DNA of 64,000 nt from JANQNX01 sp040217095 (lineage in GTDB: Bacteria > Pseudomonadota > Gammaproteobacteria > Eutrophobiales > Eutrophobiaceae): NCBI GenBank assembly GCA_965229565.1, contig OZ245888.1:992001-1056000 (forward strand), written 5' to 3'. The notes under the pieces were generated by a model. The model did not search any database. It had not been told where the DNA came from and saw only the letters and a list, made by a program, of their open reading frames with translations. Positions 49,543 through 57,560 of the stretch are shown piece by piece. Every line of letters starts with the position of its first letter. The stretch's first letter is position 1. Position numbers and translations under genes: made by a program.

Positions 49543-49881
49543 TTAACTGGAAATTTTTTTATTCAGGTGCGGTATCGATGAGGGATCGCCCGCTTTCATA
49601 TAACGTTTTTCACCATCCTGGGCAGTGACATTTTCATACACGCCGTCATCTCTTTTTACGAGCTTGGTAAATCCGGTTTCTTTTAACCTGGAGTTGCTAA
49701 TAGGGATATTGATCCCGACCGGGTGGATCACCCTTCGCACCGGTGCGGAAAAATCAGTGTCTCCCAGCGGAACCTGGGCAGCAAAACACACCTCGCCCCA
49801 GGTAGTTAGCTTGGTATTCATCCCGTGATAGACCTCGACGGTTTTCCCGTTTTCCTCGCAAAAATAATCGTAACTGGGCAT
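49543..49881 (-). CDS. FmdB-like protein without the zinc-ribbon cysteines
   Basis: The 112-residue protein starts PSYDYFCEENGKTVEVYH and continues MNTKLTTWGEVCFAA, the pattern of FmdB-type small regulatory proteins. The normal zinc ribbon has two CxxC knuckles; here only two isolated cysteines remain (near residues 9 and 31), so zinc binding looks lost. The start is the ATG at 49881; the GTG before it is unlikely. Function is unknown. Confidence 0.7.
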   Translation of the reverse strand: MPSYDYFCEENGKTVEVYHGMNTKLTTWGEVCFAAQVPLGDTDFSAPVRRVIHPVGINIPISNSRLKETGFTKLVKRDDGVYENVTAQDGEKRYMKAGDPSSIPHLNKKISS

Positions 49882-49917
49882 CACTGGTTCCTTAATCTAC
49901 ACACTGGCAGGTTAATC

Positions 49918-50862
49918 CTACTCCCATTCAAGTTCAATAAAAGCCTTGCTGACATTTCGCTTGTGCTGATGTTCATGCAGCTTCCATTTGCTTGCTTCAC
50001 TGGCGGCGACTTCATCAATGACTTCTTCCATGAATGCACCCCTGGCCAGCATGACCCGGATTTCATCCAATATCGCGGTCAGGTATTGCTGTTGTGGTTG
50101 TAAGGCATCTGCTAACGAATCGCTGCCGGGGCCGTGGCCGGGAATGACGTAGCTGACTTCCATGGATGCTATTTCCTCCAGGACTTCCAGCCATCCCTTC
50201 AGGGAGCCATCCAGAACCGGTATACGTTCAACAAACAACAGGTCTGATAACCACAGGCTACCGGTTTGCTTATCAAATATACTGAGGTCAGTGTTGGTAT
50301 GCGCCGGCGGGTATGCACGTAATTCAAGCACGCGGTTACCGAGGTCAATCTCAAGCAAGTCTTCAACAAGTAACCCGGGTTTCACGATCAGCTCCGGGTT
50401 GGCTGCATTACCGAGTTCGGCCTTGAACTCTTCCAGGAAAAAATCGACATTGGCCGTTAACGCATCGGGCAGGTTGATATGCCCGACAAACCTCGTGTTG
50501 TCATTTTTAAACACGGCATTGCCGAGCACGTGATCGAAATGCACATGCGTGTTAATAACGTAACAAACGGGTTTGTCAGTAAGCGCGCTGATCTCCTGTT
50601 GTAATTGCGTTGCAATCGCTATGGAGCCACCGGTATCAATGACGGCAACACATTTCTCGCCGACAATGAAGCCAATGTTGGCAATGTCATCGCGGCCGGG
50701 TTCATCAATTCCCCGGTGTTGCCCCTGGTGGACATAAATACCATCCGCCACCCGGGTCAGTTCCAGCGCAACGGCAGCGCTGGAAAATAATATGGAGAGA
50801 GTCGTCACCAGGCCCGTCAGGGCAGGCAACCGGCTCTTTTTCAATATGTTTATGATGGCCAT
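49918..50862 (-). CDS. Exported metallo-beta-lactamase-fold hydrolase (SoxH-like)
   Basis: A 314-residue protein with a signal peptide (about residues 1-33) and the zinc-binding motif THVHFDH (INTHVHFDHVLGNAVF), a following His in VGHINLPDAL, and a late IPGHGPGSDS His. The start of the mature domain, HQGQHRGIDEPGRDDIANIGF, is typical of the SoxH-like or quinoprotein-relay hydrolases. The substrate is unknown; neither PQQ nor Sox genes are nearby. Confidence 0.85.
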   Translation of the reverse strand: MAIINILKKSRLPALTGLVTTLSILFSSAAVALELTRVADGIYVHQGQHRGIDEPGRDDIANIGFIVGEKCVAVIDTGGSIAIATQLQQEISALTDKPVCYVINTHVHFDHVLGNAVFKNDNTRFVGHINLPDALTANVDFFLEEFKAELGNAANPELIVKPGLLVEDLLEIDLGNRVLELRAYPPAHTNTDLSIFDKQTGSLWLSDLLFVERIPVLDGSLKGWLEVLEEIASMEVSYVIPGHGPGSDSLADALQPQQQYLTAILDEIRVMLARGAFMEEVIDEVAASEASKWKLHEHQHKRNVSKAFIELEWE

Positions 50863-51124
50863 AGCTGTTTCTCTTTATAAAAAGTCTGTATCCCGGTCGC
50901 AAGTAGTTATTACAACTAGGGTTTTATTATAGAGCCTAACCAGGTCAAAAAGATTCCCGGCATGTATCCCATGCAAGTGAATAAAGTGTTTGATATACAA
51001 TAAGTTGCACCATTTTACCTGGTTTAAAAAAACTGGCAGAACTGCGCCGCATCGTCTAGATTTACAAGTGTAGGTATAAAAAGCAGAAATCTCGAAGGGT
51101 CCTATTTTACTCACGGGAGGGTAT

Positions 51125-51343
51125 ATGTTTGATCAAGACCAGGAACTCGTCTCACACCTTTTGAAAGAAAGTAATGATTTTAGAAGACTCTATGAAAAAC
51201 ACTCCGATTTAAAGAAAACAGTTCAACAAGCCCATGAGGGGGATATAGGTATCGATGAGTTTGAACTGGAACATCTCAAGAAAGAAAAGCTCCTGCTAAA
51301 AGATCGCATGGCCGAGATAATAGAAAACTACAGGCAACACTAA
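51125..51343 (+). CDS. YdcH (DUF465) family protein
   Basis: A 72-residue, highly charged helical protein ending KEKLLLKDRMAEIIENYRQH. This is the DUF465/YdcH pattern: about 70 residues, predicted antiparallel coiled coil, with LKKEKLLLKDRM at the C-terminal side. The function is unknown. GGAGGG is a strong ribosome site, and a strong terminator follows, so this is a monocistronic gene. Confidence 0.85.
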   Translation: MFDQDQELVSHLLKESNDFRRLYEKHSDLKKTVQQAHEGDIGIDEFELEHLKKEKLLLKDRMAEIIENYRQH

Positions 51344-51362
51344 CACGGTTAACTACAACACG

Positions 51363-51388
51363 AACCCCGCTGCGGCGGGGTTTTTTTT
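51363..51388 (+). terminator. Intrinsic terminator of ydcH
   Basis: AACCCCGC, loop TGCG, GCGGGGTT and eight T follow the YdcH stop by about 20 bases. It can also stop transcription from the convergent TauE gene. Confidence 0.9.
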
Positions 51389-51391
51389 GCC

Positions 51392-52180
51392 CTAGATAAC
51401 CAGCTTGATGCCGATGGCAAATAACATGGTGGCCAGTAATGGTCGCATGATTTTTTCGGGTAGTATTGATCCTACATGGCTGCCCAGGTAAATACCCGGT
51501 AATGAACCTATCAGCAGGGTACCGAGTAACACGTAATCAACGGTGCCAATGTGTGCATGTCCGAGTCCGGCAATGGCGGTAATCGGTACGGCATGGGCCA
51601 GGTCTGTGGCGGCTATCTGTATCGTCTTCAATCGTGGATAAAGCATAAACAGGAAAACGGCACCGATAACCCCCGCGCCAACAGACGATAATGTAACAAG
51701 CGTTCCGATGAGCAAGCCGGCAAAGATCGTGCTCGGGATTCGCAGCTTGCGGTGAAGTACCTTGATGGAATCAAAGCGCTCGTTTTCGCTCAGCTCATGT
51801 ATCTTGTTACGTAACAACAGGAACGATGCGGTCAGGATCAGCGCGATGCTGAGCGTGGTCATGATGATATGGTCGTAGTCGACACCTGAACGATCAAGGT
51901 GCCTGATGACCAGCAGTGCGGCCAGCGTCGCCGGGACACTGCCCACGCAGAGCCAGCCCACTATATTCCATTGCACATTGCCACGGGCGTGATGCACAAA
52001 GATACCGCCTGACTTGGTTATCGCGGCATAGAGCAGGTCGGTGCCGACGGCGATAGCCGGCTTGATACCAAAACCAAGTACCAGCAGCGGGGTCATCAGT
52101 GACCCGCCACCAACGCCGGTCATGCCGACGATAAAGCCGACAACAAAGCCTGAGAGAATGTACAAGTACTCGACTGGCAT
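51392..52180 (-). CDS. TauE/SafE-family sulfite exporter
   Basis: A 262-residue membrane protein with about eight helices and the TauE/SafE repeat motif (VGFIVGMTGVGGGSLMTPLL and, in the second half, TLSSVGAGVIGAVFL). Family members export sulfite, sulfoacetate or related anions. It is divergent from the cysB-like gene with a 110-base gap, which suggests control by that regulator and a role in sulfur flux. Confidence 0.88.
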   Translation of the reverse strand: MPVEYLYILSGFVVGFIVGMTGVGGGSLMTPLLVLGFGIKPAIAVGTDLLYAAITKSGGIFVHHARGNVQWNIVGWLCVGSVPATLAALLVIRHLDRSGVDYDHIIMTTLSIALILTASFLLLRNKIHELSENERFDSIKVLHRKLRIPSTIFAGLLIGTLVTLSSVGAGVIGAVFLFMLYPRLKTIQIAATDLAHAVPITAIAGLGHAHIGTVDYVLLGTLLIGSLPGIYLGSHVGSILPEKIMRPLLATMLFAIGIKLVI

Positions 52181-52231
52181 GGAAATAGTGGGCTCACGTA
52201 ATAAGGGGCGCTTAATTTACGATAGATATGT

Positions 52232-52246
52232 ATTCTTAAAAAGAAT
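52232..52246. promoter_or_regulatory. Inverted repeat between tauE and cysB
   Basis: ATTCTT-AAA-AAGAAT is a perfect 6-3-6 repeat (equivalently ATTC-N7-GAAT), a LysR-type binding-site shape, in the divergent promoter region. Autoregulation by the CysB-like protein is inference. Confidence 0.45.
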
Positions 52247-52290
52247 TATTATGTATATTTTTATAATTAAATCGTATATGGGAAGTAAGC

Positions 52291-53265
52291 ATGAAGCTGC
52301 AACAGCTCAAGTATATCTGCGAGGTCGCTAACCACGATTTGAACGTCTCGGCAACGGCAGACAGCCTGTATACCTCGCAGCCCGGTATCAGCAAGCAGAT
52401 CCGCATGCTCGAAGACGAACTAGGTATCCAGATATTCCAGCGCAGCGGCAAGCACCTTACTGCCGTTACCCCGGCCGGACAGGTCATCATCGATATGGCC
52501 AGCGATATCATGGATCGCATAGAAAACATCCAGCGCGTGGCCGATGATTTCAGTGACAACAGTCAGGGTAACCTGTCCGTCGCGACTACTCATACCCAGG
52601 CACGATACGTGTTGCCGGCAATTATCCAGGATTTCATCAAGCAATATCCGAACGTGGCATTACACATGCACCAGGGCACGCCCATGCAGATCTCGGAACT
52701 GGCATCCAGGGGCAAGGTCGACTTTGCCATTGCCACCGAGGCACTGGAACTGTTTGAAAACCTGGTCATGATGCCCTGCTACCGCTGGAATCGCAGCGTG
52801 GTAGTGACTCCGGACCACCCGCTTGCTAACGACGATAAATTAACGCTGGAACGACTCGCCGAGTTTCCCCTTGTTACTTACGTGTTTGGTTTTACCGGTC
52901 GCTCACAGCTGGACAAGGCCTTTCGTGATAAGTCACTGGTACCGAAAGTTGTATTTACCGCATCCGATGCCGACGTGATTAAGACCTATGTCAGGCTGAA
53001 ATTAGGCGTGGGTATCGTGGCCAGTATGGCCTATGACAAGAAGGCCGACTCGGACCTGGTGGCACTGGATGCCAGCCACCTGTTTGAAGACAGTATTACC
53101 CGTATCGGCTTTCGCAAGGGGACTTATTTAAGGACTTATATGTATGAGTTCATTCGCCTGTTCGCGCCGCACCTGACCAGGGAACTGGTTGAGCATTCGG
53201 CCACGACGTCCAGCAGGGAAGAGCTGGACGAGATCTTTGCCGCAATAGAACTGCCTGATCTCTAG
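52291..53265 (+). CDS. cysB: CysB-like LysR-type regulator
   Basis: CysB activates sulfate assimilation genes in response to N-acetylserine and sulfur limitation. The 324-residue protein starts MKLQQLKYICEVANHDLNVS with a helix-turn-helix at SQPGISKQIRMLEDELGIQIF; the effector domain has SVATTHTQARYVLP and the oxyanion-binding segment TASDADVIKTYVRLKLGVGI. It agrees closely with CysB/Cbl. Its neighbours (APS reductase and sulfite exporter) fit its regulon. Its stop codon abuts the stop of the minus-strand redoxin. Confidence 0.93.
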   Translation: MKLQQLKYICEVANHDLNVSATADSLYTSQPGISKQIRMLEDELGIQIFQRSGKHLTAVTPAGQVIIDMASDIMDRIENIQRVADDFSDNSQGNLSVATTHTQARYVLPAIIQDFIKQYPNVALHMHQGTPMQISELASRGKVDFAIATEALELFENLVMMPCYRWNRSVVVTPDHPLANDDKLTLERLAEFPLVTYVFGFTGRSQLDKAFRDKSLVPKVVFTASDADVIKTYVRLKLGVGIVASMAYDKKADSDLVALDASHLFEDSITRIGFRKGTYLRTYMYEFIRLFAPHLTRELVEHSATTSSREELDEIFAAIELPDL

Positions 53266-53601
53266 TTACAGGAAGTCGAGGTCCGGATTGTTGTCCAGGA
53301 TGTCCTTCGCGGCATCCTTTTCCGACGTGTCCTGTTTCAGGACTTCATTAACAAACTTGAAATAGACGGTATAGATACGTGGTTCGCTACCTTCTTCTTC
53401 AACCATGAAGAACGGTGCGCGCTCGACCTTGTACAGACTCGCCAGTTGCATACCGGCACTGTGACTGTCACGTTCGTCCGCGATAATAGTCTCGTCGATA
53501 CGATCAAGCAGACCTTCTTTCTCCAGGCGCTCCTGTACCTCGGCGCATTTCCGACAGGGACTGCCATCAGCGAGTATCTTCTTGACCAGTGTGATCTTCA
53601 T
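53266..53601 (-). CDS. Glutaredoxin-like protein with CRKC active site
   Basis: A 111-residue thioredoxin-fold protein with Cys16 and Cys19 (GSPCRKCAEVQERL) and a cis-Pro region RAPFFMVEEE. It starts five bases after the cysH stop on the minus strand, so both are one transcript. It may supply electrons to the APS reductase or couple with glutathione; this is inference. It is not a standard glutaredoxin because CRKC replaces CPYC. Confidence 0.82.
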   Translation of the reverse strand: MKITLVKKILADGSPCRKCAEVQERLEKEGLLDRIDETIIADERDSHSAGMQLASLYKVERAPFFMVEEEGSEPRIYTVYFKFVNEVLKQDTSEKDAAKDILDNNPDLDFL

Positions 53602-53606
53602 ATTAA

Positions 53607-54335
53607 TTACTTTTTTATGTTATCCGCGTGCAGGCCGCATTCCTTGCGGGTTGCTTCTTCCCACCACCAGCGGCCCATGCGTTCATGTTGCCCGGGGAGT
53701 ACCGGTCGCGTGCATGGTTCACAACCAATACTGATGTAACCTTTTTCATGCAACTCGTTGTAGGGTACATCGTTGCCGCGGATGTATTCCCACACCTTGT
53801 TCGAACTCCAGTTGGCCAGCGGGTTGAATTTCACCAACGTTTTATCGGCTGTGGAAAAGGCATTGTCTTTCTGAATCACCGGTACGTTGTTGCGTGTATC
53901 CGGGCTCTGGTCACGGCGTTGACCGGTGATCCAGGCATCCAGTGTTTCCAGTTTGCGTTTGAGCGGCAATACCTTGCGGATGCCGCAACATTCCTGGTGA
54001 CCATCACGATAAAAACTGAACAGTCCCTTGTTTTTTACCAGTTCCTGTACCGCGTCGGTATCCGGGAACAGGACATCAATACTAATACCGTAATGCTCTC
54101 GCACGCGATCAATAAAACGATAGGTCTCGGCATGCAGACGACCGGTATCAAGGCAGAACACCTGGACATCAGGCCTGATCTTGCTGGCAATATCTATCAG
54201 CGTGACATCCTCGGCACCACTGAAAGAAATCGCAATGCGTTCAAACTTATCCAGTGCCAGCTCCAAAATCGCGCGCGGCGATTGCTCGGCGTATTCAGCG
54301 GCTAATCTATCAATATCAAGGTCAGTCTGGCTCAT
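53607..54335 (-). CDS. cysH: Adenylyl-sulfate (APS) reductase, Fe-S type
   Basis: The enzyme reduces activated sulfate to sulfite with a thiol donor. The 242-residue protein has the nucleotide loop SFSGAEDVTLIDIA, four Fe-S ligands Cys116, Cys117, Cys205 and Cys208 (ECCGIRKVLPL and GCEPCTRPV), and the catalytic Cys233 in KECGLH. The two cysteine pairs mark the iron-sulfur APS reductase type found in many bacteria other than enterics, which use PAPS. It is followed by a redoxin gene and lies next to cysB. Confidence 0.94.
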   Translation of the reverse strand: MSQTDLDIDRLAAEYAEQSPRAILELALDKFERIAISFSGAEDVTLIDIASKIRPDVQVFCLDTGRLHAETYRFIDRVREHYGISIDVLFPDTDAVQELVKNKGLFSFYRDGHQECCGIRKVLPLKRKLETLDAWITGQRRDQSPDTRNNVPVIQKDNAFSTADKTLVKFNPLANWSSNKVWEYIRGNDVPYNELHEKGYISIGCEPCTRPVLPGQHERMGRWWWEEATRKECGLHADNIKK

Positions 54336-54466
54336 GTTTATACGTGATGTCTGTTTTCAAGGGCCGCAATGTTAACAGAAAAAAACAGCCCGGATAGACG
54401 AACTGTTTATATGTATAGCTGGTTTTTTTCTATAGCGACGCTCACAAAGAGGTCAGTCAAACGGGT

Positions 54467-55360
54467 TTACAGGAATGACTGGCTATCCAGGTACTTCGCT
54501 GGCAGGTAGGTGCCGTGAGAGGAAAAATCAGTCAGGTAAATCACATTGTCTGCATCCATGTCGAGTACCAGGTGAGTCCTTGATACGTCTCTCAACTTGG
54601 GATCGATCATGATCGTGCATTTGGCATCACGACCTATCGTGGTTTTACCCACCTTCAGATCATAGCTGCGACCGGCCTGGTCTATAAATTTAGTCGGTGA
54701 GCCGGGGGCGATGGTGCATTCGTGCTTGGAAAGAAAAACCGGGATCTTCTTGCCTGGTTTCAGGGCAATCGTCACATTTTCGCCCTTAAGCATTCGCTCC
54801 AGTTGATGATTACCGCCGGAATCAGACAGGGGTTCAAAAACCGTGTTTTCCAGTACCAACGTATCCTTGAGCAACTCGGCACTGATATCACTACCTTCCT
54901 CGTCGTTGGTAGCGCCCTTGATGCCTTTTTTCTTTTCTGAGTAAAGGTACTTGATGATCTCCTGGCGCGAGGACAGGTACTGCATGTACTTGACCAGCGC
55001 TACCCGGCGAAACGGGTTGAGGTCATCATTTTTTTCGGTGTTAAGTGCATGGATGATCGAGCGCCACTGGTTGTCCTGGGAAAATATCTGCGAATCCAGG
55101 CTACGCAATGACTGGTTGATGCTGTCAGTGTCCTCAATCGATTCGGACAGGATGGCCACGAAGCGTTTTTCCACTTCCTTGATGGTGCGAGCCTCTTTCT
55201 TGAGTTCATCAAGGCTGAACTTGACCATCTGGGTAATCTTTCGGGAAGGGACACAGGTTCGACCGGCAAGACAGAATTCAAAATCGGCGAGTGAGCTGAA
55301 TTTCAGGACTTGTTCGCCGACCTTGAGCTCGACGGGTTTGGCAAAAAATTTATCTAACAT
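54467..55360 (-). CDS. FHA-domain protein
   Basis: The 297-residue protein has a helical N-terminal part (about residues 1-200) and a C-terminal forkhead-associated domain: TTIGRDAKCTIMIDPKLRDV, then SRTHLVLDMDADNVIYLTD and SSHGTYL. FHA domains bind phosphothreonine. There is no obvious serine/threonine kinase nearby. A second FHA domain, fused to VWA, is encoded about 2 kb away. Confidence 0.85.
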   Translation of the reverse strand: MLDKFFAKPVELKVGEQVLKFSSLADFEFCLAGRTCVPSRKITQMVKFSLDELKKEARTIKEVEKRFVAILSESIEDTDSINQSLRSLDSQIFSQDNQWRSIIHALNTEKNDDLNPFRRVALVKYMQYLSSRQEIIKYLYSEKKKGIKGATNDEEGSDISAELLKDTLVLENTVFEPLSDSGGNHQLERMLKGENVTIALKPGKKIPVFLSKHECTIAPGSPTKFIDQAGRSYDLKVGKTTIGRDAKCTIMIDPKLRDVSRTHLVLDMDADNVIYLTDFSSHGTYLPAKYLDSQSFL

Positions 55361-55523
55361 GATTCCTATACTATTGGGCTATTAATCAATTGCTGCGGGT
55401 ACCGTACATGACAACGCATGCGGGAATCGTGACTATAATCACGGCCTCTCTTATATACAATCAGGAATTGAGTACCCTATCACGAACTATTTCCAAGCAA
55501 CTGATTTTTGTATCAATTAGTTT

Positions 55524-56603
55524 TCAGCAATCTGCCGAAATACGGCGATTCCCAAGTAGTGTATGGCGTTGTTCTGCCCTGCAACGGCCATACAACACCA
55601 TTATGTCATAAAATAGCGACATGTTGTCACCCAATTCTGCATAGATGGCCAGCATATCTCCCGTGTATTTTCGATAGGTTGAGACCGATGCCAGACGGGC
55701 ATTATTTAACCCCTGTTTAAACCAGTTATCGTAAACCCCCTCGCCCCAACTACTTTTCAGCACCTGGTAATCGGCCTGCATCCTGGCGAAAAGGTGCTGC
55801 TTTTGTGACCGCATTTCGGCCTCGTCCTGGCCCGATTCGTAGAGCTCCTGCAACTGTTGCCGGTAGCGTATAACCAGGTCGACGAATTGTTGTTCGCGGT
55901 CGATCTCTTCCTGGAACAATGCCAGCCCCTGTTCATCACCGCGGTACTCGAGCCAGCGCCGGACTCCGATCAGGGCGACTGCATCAGCAAAGGACTCGTT
56001 GAACGCGGTGTCATCCTTGATATACAGCAGCTGATGTGCAAGTTCATGAAACATGACCCTGGCAAAATACGTGTCCGACCAGTGCAGCATGGTATTCAGT
56101 ACCGGGTCATCGAACCAGCCCAGCGTCGAGTAGGCGGCCACGCCGCCTATGAACACATCGTAGCCGTGCGCTTCCAGCCGCTTTTGATCCCGGCGTGCCG
56201 CGGCTTCACTGAAGTAACCCCGGTAATGCAGGCAGCCGACGATCAAAAAGCAAAACTGTTCCGGTTGCAGGCTGAATTCTTCCGTCGCGAAGACCGTCCA
56301 TACCACGTAGCGCCGCTCAAGGTCGGCATAGTCAGAGTAACTGTCGTTGTCAGGCAGGCCCAGCTGCTCGATCGAGAAGCGTCTTAACTCCAGTGCCAGC
56401 TGCAGCTTGTGCCGGGTCGCTACATCCACGGCTTCATTTTCCAGCAACTTGTCGATAGGTGTCTGCCGGAAAAAAAGTTCAGCCTGCCCGCCAATAGACT
56501 GCGCGTAATACGATACCGAGGCGCAGCCCTGCAGTAACAGGAATGTCATGGTCATTGCTATTGTGAAAATTTTGCTACGTGCGATCATGGCAGGCAAAAC
56601 CAT
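55524..56603 (-). CDS. Predicted aminopeptidase lipoprotein (COG4324 family)
   Basis: A protein of about 359 residues with a signal sequence and lipobox ending LLLQGCAS. The zinc-protease motif HELAHQ (RVMFHELAHQLLYIKDD) and a downstream glutamate in NESFADAVALIG are present, as in the COG4324 predicted aminopeptidases. It should act at the inner face of the outer membrane. AGGG lies eight bases before the ATG at 56603; an ATG two codons earlier and another at 56588 are alternatives. It is divergent from the sulfurtransferase gene with about 30 bases between them. Confidence 0.83.
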   Translation of the reverse strand: MVLPAMIARSKIFTIAMTMTFLLLQGCASVSYYAQSIGGQAELFFRQTPIDKLLENEAVDVATRHKLQLALELRRFSIEQLGLPDNDSYSDYADLERRYVVWTVFATEEFSLQPEQFCFLIVGCLHYRGYFSEAAARRDQKRLEAHGYDVFIGGVAAYSTLGWFDDPVLNTMLHWSDTYFARVMFHELAHQLLYIKDDTAFNESFADAVALIGVRRWLEYRGDEQGLALFQEEIDREQQFVDLVIRYRQQLQELYESGQDEAEMRSQKQHLFARMQADYQVLKSSWGEGVYDNWFKQGLNNARLASVSTYRKYTGDMLAIYAELGDNMSLFYDIMVLYGRCRAEQRHTLLGNRRISADC

Positions 56604-56633
56604 GTGCATAACCCTGGTCTATGGCGTGACATT

Positions 56634-57467
56634 ATGTTTACAACCCTGATTGATACCGACAGTTTACAACGAGAACTCGAAAATCCCGACTGGCTTATCT
56701 GTGATTGCCGTTACGATTTAATGAATAAGACAGCCGGGGAAAATGCTTTCCATGATTCGCATATCCCGGGAGCCGTTTACCTGGATCTGCATAATGACCT
56801 CAGTGGTCCACCGGTAACGAACCAGGGCCGCCACCCGTTGCCAACTGATGAAGCCATGCAGGCCTTGTTTCGCCGACTGGGGATCACACCGGCTACTCAG
56901 GTTGTTGTGTACGATAACGCGAACGGTTCTTTTGCCGCGAGGCTCTGGTGGATGTTACGGCATATGCAACATGAGCGGGTGGCCGTACTGGATGGTGGCT
57001 GGCAGGCATGGCTGGCGGAAGATCGTCCCGTGAGCGATGCAGTGATTTCACCCGCGCCAAGCACGACAGCTTTTTCCGCTCGTTCAGGCGATGTGGTGGC
57101 TATTGATCAGGTACTTGAGCATACAAGCCTGGTCGATTCCCGTGACGGTGCACGTTATCGCGGCGAGATGGAACCGATAGACAAGGCGGCCGGGCATATC
57201 CCGGGGGCCCGCAACCGTTTCTGGAAAGATAATCTGGATGACAGCGGTCATTTCAAGTCGTCAGAGCGCCTGCGGGCAGAATTTAATGCATTACTGGGTC
57301 AGTCATGCAGTAGTGAAACGGTTTTTTACTGTGGATCAGGTGTCACCGCCTGCCATAACCTGCTGGCCGCGTATCATGCAGGTCTGGAAGAACCAAAATT
57401 GTATGCGGGTTCGTGGAGCGAGTGGAGTGCCATGCCTGGTCGCCCGGTAGCAACAGGCAACGAATGA
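56634..57467 (+). CDS. sseA: 3-Mercaptopyruvate / thiosulfate sulfurtransferase
   Basis: A two-domain rhodanese of about 277 residues. The active loop is CGSGVTAC at residues 233-240, identical to E. coli SseA (mercaptopyruvate sulfurtransferase); rhodanese proper usually has CRKGVTAC. The first domain has HIPGAVYLDLHNDLSGP and the typical WWMLRHMQHERVAVLDGGW. It moves sulfane sulfur from 3-mercaptopyruvate to thiols or cyanide. It stands alone near the cysH region. I used the ATG at 56634; an upstream frame would overlap the divergent gene. Confidence 0.92.
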   Translation: MFTTLIDTDSLQRELENPDWLICDCRYDLMNKTAGENAFHDSHIPGAVYLDLHNDLSGPPVTNQGRHPLPTDEAMQALFRRLGITPATQVVVYDNANGSFAARLWWMLRHMQHERVAVLDGGWQAWLAEDRPVSDAVISPAPSTTAFSARSGDVVAIDQVLEHTSLVDSRDGARYRGEMEPIDKAAGHIPGARNRFWKDNLDDSGHFKSSERLRAEFNALLGQSCSSETVFYCGSGVTACHNLLAAYHAGLEEPKLYAGSWSEWSAMPGRPVATGNE

Positions 57468-57560
57468 CAAACGTCGTGTTTACTGGCAAATTAGCCCTAC
57501 AGCCGATCCGTTAAACAACATATAATACTGTTTTAACTAATCATTTTTACCCAGGAAATA

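Noticed and set aside
53628..54305. Plus-strand open frame of 225 codons
   Set aside because: It is antisense to cysH, whose cysteine ligands and length are all intact.
54378..54432. AAAAAACAGC / GCTGGTTTTTT pair near the FHA gene considered as a terminator
   Set aside because: The loop is long (about 28 bases) and the stem has a bulge, so it is weak evidence.
57521..57526. TATAAT before the VWA-FHA gene
   Set aside because: The -35 position (TACAGC) is a poor match, so I did not list it as a promoter.
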